This document shows positions 18,739 through 27,782 of a stretch of 64,000 nucleotides of DNA, piece by piece. Under the pieces are notes generated by a model, which was given only the letters and a program-made list of their open reading frames with translations, was not told the DNA's origin and made no database searches. How positions within the stretch are numbered: position 1 is the first letter of the stretch; each line of letters opens with the position of its first letter. The stretch comes from Leptospirales bacterium (GTDB taxonomy: Bacteria; Spirochaetota; Leptospiria; Leptospirales; Leptonemataceae): positions 1 to 64,000 of the forward strand of contig JAEUSB010000101.1 of the NCBI GenBank assembly GCA_016788865.1, written 5' to 3'. The position numbers and the translations under genes are program-made.

Positions 18739-19905
18739 ATGAAGCCCCCCGCCAGCTATCTGCTATTGAGCCTGCTCGTCCTATTAGGCGGTGGAGCCGT
18801 AAACTGCGCGCGGCAGTTTCATGTTTGCCGCCATTGCGATGAGCTCCTCCTGCTCGGCTTGCGCGCCCCCACCTATACCTGCGGGGGAAACCGTGTTCTC
18901 ACCATTCACGGCGGGGGCACCACCCAGACGTCAATCTATGACCCCGCTACAAATACCTACGCAGTTGGCCCCGTACTCGGCGGGCCAGTCAACAGCGGCG
19001 CTCTTGCATTTCAGATCCCCAACTTTGGCCCCAGGGCCTGTCAGAATGTACTCATACGCGGCAACATCTCAAACGCAGCGCAGTATTACAACCCTGGCAC
19101 AGGTCAGACTTCAAATATTACAATGTCATCAGCGTTTGATACGGGCTCGCACGTTATTCGGTATCGATCGGATGCTTCTACCCGCTTCCTTCTCATTCCT
19201 GGCAATACGACAAACACAATCATTTACAAACCAGACCTGGATTTGTTTACCGCCGGGCCTGACCTGATGATCAGCACCGGGGGAGGATCCCATTCCTTCG
19301 AACTCACGACCGGTCCGCTTGCAGGCAAGTTCATTATTCCGAACGGTGCTGGCGGCGCGAACTGGAGAGTATTTGATCCCGTGACTGAAACTATCTCGGC
19401 ACATTCAACATCAGCGCTCGGGCCCAATTCGAGTTCAAGCGCTGTGCGGATTACATCCGGCGCAAAGAACGGCCATCACTTCATTGCCCTGGGCGGCTCG
19501 AATCCCAACAATATGACTTATAATCCGGCCACTAACGGGTTCACGACCGTCGGAACCGTGTCCGCAACGCAAAACAGCGGAGCAAATACATTCATGGCCG
19601 ATGCCGGCGCTCTTCAGGGACAAATTGTAATCGTGACCGCCAACGGCATGGTCGTTGACAGGTACAATCCGGCCAGTGACACAGTTTCAAACTCCGGCAT
19701 CACAACTACTGCAGCCGTGAATGCCGGTGGCCATAATTTTCTGATTGGCGCAGGCCAGGAATCGGGCAACAGAATGATCGTAACGGCGAACGGAACAATC
19801 GTGAATGTTTACCGCCAGGCAAGCAACAGCTTTGTTGCAGTTGGCGGGTTACAACTGACCGCAAATGCCGGCACCGGCTCTGTTTCTGTTCCAATTGCAG
19901 ACTGA
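18739..19905 (+). CDS. Kelch-like repeat lipoprotein
   Basis: 388 residues from the ATG at 18739, preceded by GAGAGG about 11 bases away. The signal peptide (LLLSLLVLLGGGAVNC) ends at a Cys, so it is a probable lipoprotein. The rest consists of about seven degenerate repeats of roughly 50 residues, each with a motif like YDPATNTY, YNPGTGQTS, YKPDLDLFTAG, FDPVTETIS, YNPATNGFTT or YNPASDTVS, which fits the blades of a kelch-like beta-propeller. It is rich in Asn, Gly, Ser and Thr, as surface proteins often are. The substrate or partner is unknown. It is divergent from fabG with about 190 bases between the starts. Confidence 0.72.
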   Translation: MKPPASYLLLSLLVLLGGGAVNCARQFHVCRHCDELLLLGLRAPTYTCGGNRVLTIHGGGTTQTSIYDPATNTYAVGPVLGGPVNSGALAFQIPNFGPRACQNVLIRGNISNAAQYYNPGTGQTSNITMSSAFDTGSHVIRYRSDASTRFLLIPGNTTNTIIYKPDLDLFTAGPDLMISTGGGSHSFELTTGPLAGKFIIPNGAGGANWRVFDPVTETISAHSTSALGPNSSSSAVRITSGAKNGHHFIALGGSNPNNMTYNPATNGFTTVGTVSATQNSGANTFMADAGALQGQIVIVTANGMVVDRYNPASDTVSNSGITTTAAVNAGGHNFLIGAGQESGNRMIVTANGTIVNVYRQASNSFVAVGGLQLTANAGTGSVSVPIAD

Positions 19906-19938
19906 CCAAAATCAGCCTCTCCCCAGGTCTTTTTCAGG

Positions 19939-20964
19939 TCAGGAGTTTCCGGCAAGGGCCGTTAGATTTTCCGCACCCGGCTTTGCTTTCCCGGACTCGA
20001 TGGCGCGGATCTTTTCGACGACCTCTGAGAGAATCGGTGTTGGAATCTTCGCCTTCCGCGCCGCCTCGACGACTGCGCCCTGAATTGCGTCCACCTCAGT
20101 CGCTCGCTTGTTTTCAATATCCTGTAGCATTGAGGTCTTCACCTTACTATATTTCATTCCAAGAATGCGAAGCACCAGATGCTGTAGGAATCCAGGCCAG
20201 GATCCCTTTTGACCAAACTTGAAAACAGACAGCCCACCGGGCACAATTTCCTCTTTGATTCCCAGGTGCTGCATCACAGTCCCGGTTTCCTCGAGAATCC
20301 GAATGGCCCCAACTCGCCCGGCGCGATTTGCAAAGATTGCTCCGAGCGTTTGACCGCTGAGCGCACCGAGACCATTGATCACACAATTGATGGCGAGTTT
20401 ATTCCAACGGTATCCCGGGCCATTGTCCGTAATGATTACGGGGATCCAGGGTTCGATTGCCACTTTCAGGGCGGTGGCCAGAGCCTGCCCAGGTACGGTT
20501 CCAAAGATAAGGTGGCCAGGATTGGATTGGAAAAATACACCATCGGGCAATAGCTGAACGTTGTATCCAACGATCCCGGCAACGATTCGCGGTGCTTCTT
20601 GTGCGGTGACCTGAATCACTTCCTCTGGAAGTCCGTTTTGTAAAAGGACTACGCGGCCGTTAGGCGCAAGTTTCCAGGCGTGGTTCAATGAAGCCGGCAA
20701 ATGCGTGGCCTTCATGCCCAGCAAGACATAGTCGTATTCCCCACCCTGTTCAATTCGGATTGCTCGATAGTCTCCAGTTTCCATGAGCGGAATCCTGGTG
20801 AGAGCCCCCTTCATGCTGAATGAGATTCCATTCTGAATCAATTCATTCTTTCTCGCATCGTCGCGGACGAGAATATCAAATGGAACCTTGTTCAAGTACA
20901 GGGCGCGGGCAACTGAGGCACCTATGGCTCCCGTTCCGAGCAATGCGATTTTAGGCATAATCAT
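19939..20964 (-). CDS. Ketopantoate reductase family (PanE/ApbA-like) oxidoreductase
   Basis: About 341 residues. The N-terminal Rossmann motif IALLGTGAIGASVA, the central KATHLPASL and VVLLQNGL segments, and the helical C-terminal domain with WNKLAINCVINGLGAL (a Lys/Asn pair) match PanE-type 2-dehydropantoate 2-reductases, which make pantoate for coenzyme A. The family contains many enzymes of other specificity, and no panB or panC lies nearby, so I do not assign panE firmly. Start: ATG at 20964, with GGGG about 8 bases upstream; an ATG at 20958 is equally good for the fold. Confidence 0.83.
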   Translation of the reverse strand: MIMPKIALLGTGAIGASVARALYLNKVPFDILVRDDARKNELIQNGISFSMKGALTRIPLMETGDYRAIRIEQGGEYDYVLLGMKATHLPASLNHAWKLAPNGRVVLLQNGLPEEVIQVTAQEAPRIVAGIVGYNVQLLPDGVFFQSNPGHLIFGTVPGQALATALKVAIEPWIPVIITDNGPGYRWNKLAINCVINGLGALSGQTLGAIFANRAGRVGAIRILEETGTVMQHLGIKEEIVPGGLSVFKFGQKGSWPGFLQHLVLRILGMKYSKVKTSMLQDIENKRATEVDAIQGAVVEAARKAKIPTPILSEVVEKIRAIESGKAKPGAENLTALAGNS

Positions 20965-21081
20965 GGTTTGAGCCCCGGGCAACGACCAGGCAAGTAATTT
21001 AAAATGCCCTGACGTCGATCATGGAGCGGCCGGCGGCTCCGCGTGAGCTGAAGCGTGGTCAGCCAGACGATTCGCGCTCAC

Positions 21082-22098
21082 TCAGGGAATCGAGATAGAG
21101 ACTTTTCCAAAATGCTTGCCGTCTGCCAGATACTGAATTGCAGCTCTGGTTTCTGAAAATGGAAACGTACGATCAATGACCGGTTTGATTTTGTGAGCCT
21201 CAATCGCCCGAGCCGATTGCTCGAGACCGTTTCTACTTCCAACCAGCACGCCCTGCATGCGAACATTTTGCATCAAGATCGGCAGGAGATTCAGCTCCTT
21301 TGCGCTGCCCGCCAGAATGCCAATCAAACTTATATGGCCAAAAAATTTCACAGCCTTAAGTGATTCCTCAAGGGTTCCGGCACCGCCGACTTCGATAATG
21401 TGATCTGCACCTTCCATGGCGGTAATGCGTCTCACTTCCTTAGACCAGGCTGGCTTGTCGCGATAGTTGATCACATGATCCGCCCCCAGTGCCTGTGCCT
21501 TTGCAAGTTTCTCGCCGGAGCTTGACGTTACAATTACAACCGCTCCCATCATCTTTGCAAACTGGAGTGCAAAGATTGAAACCCCGCCAGTTCCCAGTAC
21601 AACGACGACCTGGCCCGGGAGAACCTGAGTTTCTGTCGCCAGGGCGCTCCATGCAGTCACACCGGCACAGGGTAAAGTGGCTGCTTCTTCATACGAAAGC
21701 GCTTCTGGAATTGCAACCAGGCTTCTCGCCGGGAATACGCGCAGCTCCGTGAGCGTTCCGTCTAACGGACCGCCAAGCGAAGAGTTGCGGACCTGCTTTA
21801 ACCCCGGGATCCCTGAAAGCCAGTCCAACGCGAAACAGGACATTACACGATCGCCGGACTTCCACTCCTCGACTCCTGGGCCAACTGAAAGCACTTCTCC
21901 GGCACCGTCAGATCCCGGAACGAGCGGCAGTTTGTAGCGCGGATTGTATTGCCCAATGACGGTTAAGTAGTCCCGGAAGTTAAGCGACGCTGCACGCATG
22001 CGAACAAGAACTTCTCCATGACCCGGAACCGGATCGGCGCGATCCACCAGCTTCAGATTATCCAGGCCAAAACCTGATTGAATTTCAAAGGATTTCAC
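21082..22098 (-). CDS. Zinc-independent MDR-family alcohol dehydrogenase/quinone oxidoreductase
   Basis: A 338-residue medium-chain dehydrogenase/reductase. It has the GroES-like N-terminal domain (SLNFRDYLTVIG, PGSDGAGEVLSVG) and the NAD(P)-binding domain with VVVLGTGGVSIFALQFA. The Cys of the catalytic zinc site is replaced (NFRDY) and the structural-zinc cysteine cluster is missing, so it belongs to the zinc-free quinone-reductase-like branch. The substrate is unknown. It begins with GTG at 22098 with a weak ribosome site and is divergent from the DUF4349 gene. Confidence 0.85.
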   Translation of the reverse strand: MKSFEIQSGFGLDNLKLVDRADPVPGHGEVLVRMRAASLNFRDYLTVIGQYNPRYKLPLVPGSDGAGEVLSVGPGVEEWKSGDRVMSCFALDWLSGIPGLKQVRNSSLGGPLDGTLTELRVFPARSLVAIPEALSYEEAATLPCAGVTAWSALATETQVLPGQVVVVLGTGGVSIFALQFAKMMGAVVIVTSSSGEKLAKAQALGADHVINYRDKPAWSKEVRRITAMEGADHIIEVGGAGTLEESLKAVKFFGHISLIGILAGSAKELNLLPILMQNVRMQGVLVGSRNGLEQSARAIEAHKIKPVIDRTFPFSETRAAIQYLADGKHFGKVSISIP

Positions 22099-22247
22099 AC
22101 GCCGATGCTTCGCAAGCGGAGCGCATCTGCAACCCGGATTTGCCCCGGTTTAAAGCACAGGGAGCACCGGGATAAGTTCTCTTTCCAGAATAGCCTCAAT
22201 AGTCTCAATGTGATTGACTGAAAACCAATCGGGCTCACAGATCTGCT

Positions 22248-23093
22248 ATGAAACTCGCCCGCCAATCACTCATCGGTGCTGCCGCCCTCTTTGGCATTCT
22301 GTTTGTTATAAACCTGGCTTATGCCTATTCGCAACCCAGAACGACGAGTAATGCCGTCCTGCAAACTGAATCATTCGAATTTGGTCGAAAGAACTATGCC
22401 TCTGAAAAGAAGCAGATGGGCAATATCGCGGCGGCCGAGTCACAAAAATATGAGAAGGTTGCCACACTTTCCGCACGCTCCGAACAATTCGAGAACGACG
22501 AGAAACGAGTGCGCCAGATTATCAAGGATTTTCGGGCTGTTATCCAGTTTGAGCAGAGCTCTGGACTTCCAGGGAAACGAGTCATCCATCTTGGAATTGG
22601 AGTCCATCCCGATCAGTTTGACGCTATGGTTCTCGCGGCCAGGGAGTTGGGCAAACTACTGTCGATCAACGTAAACAAAACAGATAAGACAAACGAATAC
22701 AAAGACATCCAGGCCAAACGTATTTCCCTGGAGAAGGTGCGAGCCGGGCTAATGAGCCTGAAAGGCAGAAACGGAAAGATCGAAGAGCTGATTGCACTCG
22801 AACAAAAAATACTCGAGATAGAAAAAGAAATTCAGGCCATGGGTGTGAAGTTGGGGGAATTCGATTCAGAGAATGAGTTCTGCACCGTGAAGATAAGTCT
22901 TTACGAGAGTGAATCCACTGGGGGTTCCATGGGTCGCCTTTTTTCAAACGTCATCGACGCTCTCAAGTCTGCAACACTCTGGTCCATGGGCATTGCTTTC
23001 TTTTATTTGTTTTGTATCGCCGGGTTCTTCTTTTCAATCAAGGTACTGGAACGAGGCAGAGAGATATTCTTAAAACTGAAGGGACAATCCTAG
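22248..23093 (+). CDS. DUF4349-type membrane protein
   Basis: 281 residues with an N-terminal hydrophobic segment (LIGAAALFGILFVINLAYAY), a long extracytoplasmic alpha/beta and coiled-coil region (about 80-215, including LEKVRAGLMSLKG and EEKILEIEKEI-like heptads) and a C-terminal membrane helix (LWSMGIAFFYLFCIAGFFF). This matches the general plan of DUF4349 proteins, whose function is unknown. It would expose a coiled coil in the periplasm between two membrane anchors. It converges on ccr, separated by a GC-rich hairpin. Confidence 0.82.
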   Translation: MKLARQSLIGAAALFGILFVINLAYAYSQPRTTSNAVLQTESFEFGRKNYASEKKQMGNIAAAESQKYEKVATLSARSEQFENDEKRVRQIIKDFRAVIQFEQSSGLPGKRVIHLGIGVHPDQFDAMVLAARELGKLLSINVNKTDKTNEYKDIQAKRISLEKVRAGLMSLKGRNGKIEELIALEQKILEIEKEIQAMGVKLGEFDSENEFCTVKISLYESESTGGSMGRLFSNVIDALKSATLWSMGIAFFYLFCIAGFFFSIKVLERGREIFLKLKGQS

Positions 23094-23095
23094 AA

Positions 23096-23112
23096 CGCGC
23101 CCTTTGGGCGCG
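23096..23112. terminator. GC-rich hairpin between convergent genes
   Basis: CGCGCCC, a TTT loop and GGGCGCG form a 7-bp perfect stem in the 32-base space between the DUF4349 gene and ccr. It could end transcripts from both sides, though neither strand has a long T-run. Confidence 0.5.
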
Positions 23113-23125
23113 CTCCGTGTAAAAT

Positions 23126-24373
23126 CTACTTCTTGCCCTGACCCAGCGCGGGTGCGCCCACCAGGATCGACATGTTGCCGTGTGGGTGCTTGTTTTCGCG
23201 CATCATTTGGTGACAGGCGCCTGTTTCTTCAAACTTGAACGTGCGAGAAAGGCAAGGATCTACCTTTTTCTGGATCACCAGATCGTTCAGACCCTTGCAG
23301 TTTTCGTCGTTTGCAAAATGCGAACCTTGCAAACGCTTCTGACGCATCCAGAGGTAACGCAGGTCCACGGTTGCATTGAAGCCCGTGGTTCCGGCGCAAA
23401 TCACAACCATACCGCCTGTCTCGCAGACGAATGCAGACGTTGGAATTGTAGTTTCTCCTGGATGCTCAAACACGATCTGCGGATTGTTGCCTTTGCCGGC
23501 AATATCCCAGATAGCCTTGCCAAATTCGCGAGCCGCTTTGGTCCACTGACCAAATACTTCTGGCTTGTTGATGTCGCTAGTAATCGCGCCCCAGTGCTTG
23601 AAGTTGTTTCTATTGATAACTCCAATAGCCCCGAGCTTCTTACAATATTCGATTTTATCGTCCGCGCTTACCACAGCGATTGGTTTTGCGCCAGCAGCAG
23701 CGGCAATTTGAATCGCCATGCTTCCAAGTCCACCTGCTCCGCCCCAGATAAGTACTACATCGTCTTTTTGAACGTTATTTGGCGTCCAATGATGCAGCAT
23801 TCGATAGGCGGTAGCGGCAACGAGCATATAGGCGGCTGCTTCCTCCCAGGACAAGTGCGCTGGCTTGGGAAGACACTGATGGTCCTGGACTTTGCAGAAC
23901 TGCGCGAATGAACCCCAGTTGGTCTCATAGCCCCAGATTAGCTGAGACGGAGCATACATTGGATCCTTTCCTGCTTTGACCCATGGGTCGTTCCTGTCCC
24001 AGATGCCGCAATGAATGACGACTTCATCTCCGACCTTTACATTCTTTACTTCAGGACCAACTTTGTACACAATTCCGGAAGCATCTGATCCACCAATGTG
24101 GAATTTCTCAGGCTCACCTTTCTTATTACGAGCGCCAATTACATCGACCGGATATCCGAGGGCAGCCCAGACGTTGTTATAATTCACACCGGCAGCCATA
24201 ACAGCTACAAGCACTTCATCCGGTGCAAGTTCCGGTACATCAACCTGCTCTGATTGAAAAGCAGTCTTTGGTTCTCCGTAGCGTTCTGGACGCACGAGTT
24301 GCGCGTGCATTTTCTTTGGGACTTCGCCCAGGGGAGGAAGAGTTCCTATTGGAACGATTTCAAGTTGTGACAT
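23126..24373 (-). CDS. ccr: Crotonyl-CoA carboxylase/reductase
   Basis: A 415-residue enoyl-thioester reductase of the MDR superfamily. Ccr reductively carboxylates crotonyl-CoA to ethylmalonyl-CoA with NADPH and CO2, the key step of the ethylmalonyl-CoA pathway, and can supply butyryl-CoA. Family signatures are clear: [46 protein letters not shown], the NADPH motif [15 protein letters not shown], and FEHPGETT with the His of the CO2 pocket. The C-terminus ends [10 protein letters not shown]. With icmF at 9.5 kb it points to C4 acyl-CoA metabolism. It starts 21 bases after the PAP2 gene on the same strand. Confidence 0.93.
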   Translation of the reverse strand: MSQLEIVPIGTLPPLGEVPKKMHAQLVRPERYGEPKTAFQSEQVDVPELAPDEVLVAVMAAGVNYNNVWAALGYPVDVIGARNKKGEPEKFHIGGSDASGIVYKVGPEVKNVKVGDEVVIHCGIWDRNDPWVKAGKDPMYAPSQLIWGYETNWGSFAQFCKVQDHQCLPKPAHLSWEEAAAYMLVAATAYRMLHHWTPNNVQKDDVVLIWGGAGGLGSMAIQIAAAAGAKPIAVVSADDKIEYCKKLGAIGVINRNNFKHWGAITSDINKPEVFGQWTKAAREFGKAIWDIAGKGNNPQIVFEHPGETTIPTSAFVCETGGMVVICAGTTGFNATVDLRYLWMRQKRLQGSHFANDENCKGLNDLVIQKKVDPCLSRTFKFEETGACHQMMRENKHPHGNMSILVGAPALGQGKK

Positions 24374-24394
24374 ACGTCAGGTTGGAGCGCGCCC

Positions 24395-25330
24395 TCAGGA
24401 GAGCAATTTTTTTGCAGACCAGGGCACCAGAACAAAGCCCCACAAAACCAACAGCGCATAGCGGGCAAAACGCATGGACTGTTCGTAGTCACCACCTGCC
24501 GCCAGGGCACCCAGCTTTGAAATCAATCCGATCCCGGCCAAAGTTAGGACAAAACCAATCAGGCGTCCCCACCAGGGAAAGGCAGTTTCTGGAATCTTAA
24601 CATAAGACCCAATAATGAGCCCCATCAGAGTTCCCGTCACGGCGAATATCTGGGCGGGGTTCAAAGGATCATAGTGCGGACCGGCCAGGGGATACAATGC
24701 GGGCCGAGGTGCCAGAGTATGGACGAGCGATGCAAGACCTATGAGAAGAAGCGGAATCAGGAGCAACGACGCATGCTGGATTGGATTGCGCAAGATGCCA
24801 TCGATGCGCTTCTCCATTGCCATGAAACCGGCCAGAATCAGAAATCCCAGTATCCATCCGACGATGACGTCCTGAAGAAAATGCATCCCCAGATAGATGC
24901 GCGAAAAACTGATGAAGAATGCCACGATGCCGGCAACGAAGAATAGCAGCCTCTTCCGAGCCGGAAAAAGGAGCGTCATACTGGCTGCGAGAATGAACCA
25001 CACTGCAATGGCATTCTGCGAATGCCCCGAGGGAATGCCGTAGGTACTCTCTACGGAGAGTTCCATGACTTCCTCAGAAATCCAGAAAGGACGGGGACGT
25101 GAAAAGATCCATTTGAAAACCGTGTTGATATAAGCCGACACAGCAAGGATTACAAGAAGGCCGACGGCGCTGCGCCTTGAGACAAACCAGTAGATAATGG
25201 GAACAAGCGCGAAGTAGAACGTCTCAACGCCAAGCGCGCTGAACAAATGCATAGCAGGCTCGATGATGCGCGGTAACTTCTGCGCCAGTATGTTAACTGC
25301 TACCAGCGACGATTCAAGCGATTCAAACAT
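24395..25330 (-). CDS. PAP2-family membrane phosphatase
   Basis: A 311-residue integral membrane protein with about eight hydrophobic helices and all three PAP2 phosphatase motifs: K73 to RP at 80-81 (KWIFSRPRP), PSGH at 100-103, and SRIYLGMHFLQD (143-154). Such enzymes remove phosphate from lipid phosphates such as phosphatidate, undecaprenyl pyrophosphate or sphingoid phosphates, usually on the outer face of the inner membrane. The C-terminal half adds further helices beyond the minimal PAP2 core. GGGGG lies 5 bases before the ATG. It is divergent from the inositol-phosphatase-like gene and co-directional with ccr. Confidence 0.87.
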   Translation of the reverse strand: MFESLESSLVAVNILAQKLPRIIEPAMHLFSALGVETFYFALVPIIYWFVSRRSAVGLLVILAVSAYINTVFKWIFSRPRPFWISEEVMELSVESTYGIPSGHSQNAIAVWFILAASMTLLFPARKRLLFFVAGIVAFFISFSRIYLGMHFLQDVIVGWILGFLILAGFMAMEKRIDGILRNPIQHASLLLIPLLLIGLASLVHTLAPRPALYPLAGPHYDPLNPAQIFAVTGTLMGLIIGSYVKIPETAFPWWGRLIGFVLTLAGIGLISKLGALAAGGDYEQSMRFARYALLVLWGFVLVPWSAKKLLS

Positions 25331-25417
25331 GGAGCCCCCGAACGGCTACCATTGGTTGTAAGCTCCCAGGGTTCAAGAAAAACTTGCATACCTCAGTGGT
25401 CTGGCGGCCATGGAGCC

Positions 25418-26263
25418 GTGCAAACTCAAATCATAGAGTTCCCGCTGGATGAAGCGGAGCGGCGCGTCAGGCATGCGCTGAACCTTGTCCCAAACCTGGG
25501 ACGCAGCCTCCTTTCTGCCCAGGATGCTTTGAATATCAAGAATTCCTCATCATCGGCCGCAGACAAAGAACTCATGGAGAAAGCGGATCGTACAATTGAG
25601 CGTTCCATGATTCGATCCATACAAACGGCATTTCCCAAAGACCGAATCGTCAGTGAAGAAGAGGGGCAATCTGGTTCGGACGGTGATTTTGAATGGTGGT
25701 GCGACCCGGTAGATGGCACCAGAAACTTTATTCACTCAATTCCGTTGTTTTGTATCTCGCTTGGAATTACGTTTCGCGGATCACCGGTTGGTGGTGTAGT
25801 GCATGTACCCGGGCTGGGTCAGGCCGGAAATACATACTACGCGATTCCCGGTCAGGGTGCTTTCAAGAACCAGATGCCAATTCAGGTTTCAAACGTGGAT
25901 CAGCTGGAACGCGCCGTAATGGCATCGGGCCTTCCATACAAGAGGAAGGAAATTCTGACAGATCTTGTTACGGACATTTTTGCATTTGTGAGCGCGGGAA
26001 TTGGACTCAGGCGAACTGGTTCAGTGATTCTCGATCTGTGCTGGATTGCAGAGGGCAGATTTGACGCGCTCTGGGACAGGGATCTCAAGCCCTGGGATAC
26101 GTGCGCTGCGAGCGTAATTCTATTAGAAGCGGGTGGCAAGATTTCCGGAAATGCGGGTGAGTCTTTCGACATTCATCTACCTCAGATCGTTGCGTCCAAT
26201 GGACACCTCCATGACGAGGCTATTAGCGTTTTACAGAAAGCTCGCAAAACCGGAATGAATTAA
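25418..26263 (+). CDS. Inositol monophosphatase-family phosphatase
   Basis: About 281 residues from the GTG at 25418. The Li+-sensitive, Mg2+-dependent phosphatase motifs are present: IVSEEEGQSG, WWCDPVDGTRNFIHS (the DPxDGT metal site) and DRDLKPWDTCAA (WDxAA-like). Substrates in this family include inositol phosphates, PAP (CysQ) and histidinol phosphate; the sequence alone does not decide. The frame extends upstream to a TTG at 25352, but the conserved part begins only after the GTG, so I prefer the shorter form. Confidence 0.87.
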   Translation: MQTQIIEFPLDEAERRVRHALNLVPNLGRSLLSAQDALNIKNSSSSAADKELMEKADRTIERSMIRSIQTAFPKDRIVSEEEGQSGSDGDFEWWCDPVDGTRNFIHSIPLFCISLGITFRGSPVGGVVHVPGLGQAGNTYYAIPGQGAFKNQMPIQVSNVDQLERAVMASGLPYKRKEILTDLVTDIFAFVSAGIGLRRTGSVILDLCWIAEGRFDALWDRDLKPWDTCAASVILLEAGGKISGNAGESFDIHLPQIVASNGHLHDEAISVLQKARKTGMN

Positions 26264-26294
26264 GTCACTCCTGCGATCCGCTCAGTTATTGACC

Positions 26295-26391
26295 GCCCGG
26301 AAAGCGGGCCTGCCCCTCGGGCCGTTCGTATCAAACTCACTGCACGGCTCTGCTTTCCGGGCCGGTGCCAAGCGAGTCGCTTGACACCGGC
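26295..26391 (+). repeat. Structured intergenic repeat, copy A
   Basis: The arms GCCCGGAAAGC (26295-26305) and GCTTTCCGGGC (26352-26362) form a perfect 11-bp stem around the shared core, which holds GCCTGCCCC and GGGCCGTTCGTATC followed by ACTCACTGCACGGC. A second hairpin (26361-26391) with GCCGGTG/CACCGGC and AAGCGA/TCGCTT arms abuts it. Related cores occur at 35.3, 35.6 and 55.3 kb with different arms. Confidence 0.7.
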
Positions 26392-26439
26392 ACAGGAAAT
26401 CATGGACGTTAGGCGGAAGCCATAGACTGTTGTGCGAGA

Positions 26440-27000
26440 TCAGGAATACTTCTCGAAGAGAACCATTGCATGTCCGTATTCGTGATTGGTCATCACCCAC
26501 AGCCAGGCCGTCAAACTGATTGGTCCAAAGAAGGGATGCTCCATGCCACGCGAAGACATCTGCTCGACGGTTTTGTCTGCCGTATTTTTCTCGAGACGCT
26601 CCATGGCCTTTGACATCGCAGCAAACGCTGTGGGTTGATCCATTGCGCCGCCGGGACCAACGCTTTCCGGATTCTTTGCGCCGCGCGGCTTGATGAGAAA
26701 CTCAAAAATCGTTTCGTATACCGGCTCTTTGAGCTCGGCTTTATCCTGTCCTGCTTTGCCACCGAGCACAACAGGAATGGCGCGCGCCAGATTCCATTGC
26801 GAAAGGTACAGATGCTCTGCAATTTCGGTAGCACTCCAGCCCTGTTTGGGCTTAGCAAGGAAGCGCTCCGGCGACATGCGCCCCATGAAGTTTACGATTT
26901 CATCCCTGTTTGACTTCCAGACTCCGACTATTTCCTGGAGGGATTTGATCTCTGGTGGAGCAAGAGGGTTTTTCATGGACTGAGGTTTGAATTTTAGCAT
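26440..27000 (-). CDS. DinB-like four-helix-bundle protein
   Basis: A 186-residue protein with the features of the DinB/YfiT-like superfamily: a helical bundle and three well-placed histidines, one in ATEIAEHLYLSQW and two in the HxxxH of TNHEYGHAMVLF, able to bind one metal ion. Members include thiol-dependent transferases and many proteins of unknown role. Cytoplasmic. Its ATG is divergent from the RibD-C-like gene, with 54 bases between the starts, which must hold both promoters. A second Met lies 24 bases further in. Confidence 0.76.
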   Translation of the reverse strand: MLKFKPQSMKNPLAPPEIKSLQEIVGVWKSNRDEIVNFMGRMSPERFLAKPKQGWSATEIAEHLYLSQWNLARAIPVVLGGKAGQDKAELKEPVYETIFEFLIKPRGAKNPESVGPGGAMDQPTAFAAMSKAMERLEKNTADKTVEQMSSRGMEHPFFGPISLTAWLWVMTNHEYGHAMVLFEKYS

Positions 27001-27054
27001 TTATTCTCAACTTTATTTTGCTGTTACGGATGCGCCAGCGTCACATACATCGCC

Positions 27055-27642
27055 ATGCATGTTTCTTTGAACATGGCCATGAGCCTTGACGGGAGTACTT
27101 CCGCCGATGGAAAGTGGGCCGGATACTCATCGCCAGTCGATCGGCAAAGAATGGATCAGCTTCGATCGGAATGCGACGGACTGCTCATAGGCTCCCAAAC
27201 GCTTCTGCGCGACAATCCCAATGTTCACGTAAAGTCGAACCCGGAAAAGAGCCCGGTGCCTGTTTCAATTTGCAGAAGTACTACACTCGATCCAGCGCTT
27301 CGATTCTTTCACGGGCCGCGAAAACCGATTGTTTTTGCCGCCGCCGCAGCGGACGCCAACGAAAGCGCCGAATGGATTGTGATGCCGCCGGGAGATATTA
27401 CACCCACAAGAATCCTGAAAGTACTGGAAGACCGCAAAATCGATCGACTCCTGCTAGAAGGGGGACCGACCCTTGCGCGCGCGTTTCTACGGGAAAACCT
27501 AATCGATCGCATTTATCTGACCATCGTGCCCTGGGTCATCTACGAACATGATACGACCGAGCTCATTGAGCCAAAACAGTTCCGCCTGTCATCAGTCGAG
27601 CGAATGGATCAAGAAGTCTTTTTGCAATACGATCGCCCGTAG
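27055..27642 (+). CDS. Stand-alone RibD C-terminal (dihydrofolate reductase-like) protein
   Basis: 195 residues resembling the reductase half of RibD: NMAMSLDGSTSADGKWAGYSS near the start, DGLLIGSQTLLRDNP, and the nucleotide-binding LLLEGGPTLARAFLRENLIDR. RibD reduces the ribosyl group of a riboflavin intermediate with NADPH. This copy lacks the deaminase half and no other rib gene is nearby, so it may be a separate RibD-C reductase or an enzyme with another substrate. Cytoplasmic. Confidence 0.8.
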   Translation: MHVSLNMAMSLDGSTSADGKWAGYSSPVDRQRMDQLRSECDGLLIGSQTLLRDNPNVHVKSNPEKSPVPVSICRSTTLDPALRFFHGPRKPIVFAAAAADANESAEWIVMPPGDITPTRILKVLEDRKIDRLLLEGGPTLARAFLRENLIDRIYLTIVPWVIYEHDTTELIEPKQFRLSSVERMDQEVFLQYDRP

Positions 27643-27782
27643 ATCATTAGGCACGTTATTCGCCATTCATCCTAATGCTCTCATGCGGAATCTCCCCCAG
27701 AATGCCATCGCGCAAGCCGAAGATTGCTGTTCCGGAGACGGTTAACTTGCTCTGATAAAGTGCTTGTCGCAGGAATAAATAT

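Noticed and set aside
23180-23911. A 243-codon open frame on the plus strand opposite ccr.
   Set aside because: It lies wholly within the strongly conserved ccr gene, has no family resemblance and no ribosome site; it is an antisense by-product of codon usage.
26281-26439. Treating repeat copy A as the simple terminator of the inositol-phosphatase-like gene.
   Set aside because: The core is shared with three other loci in different contexts, so a dedicated terminator does not explain it, although it may also end transcripts.
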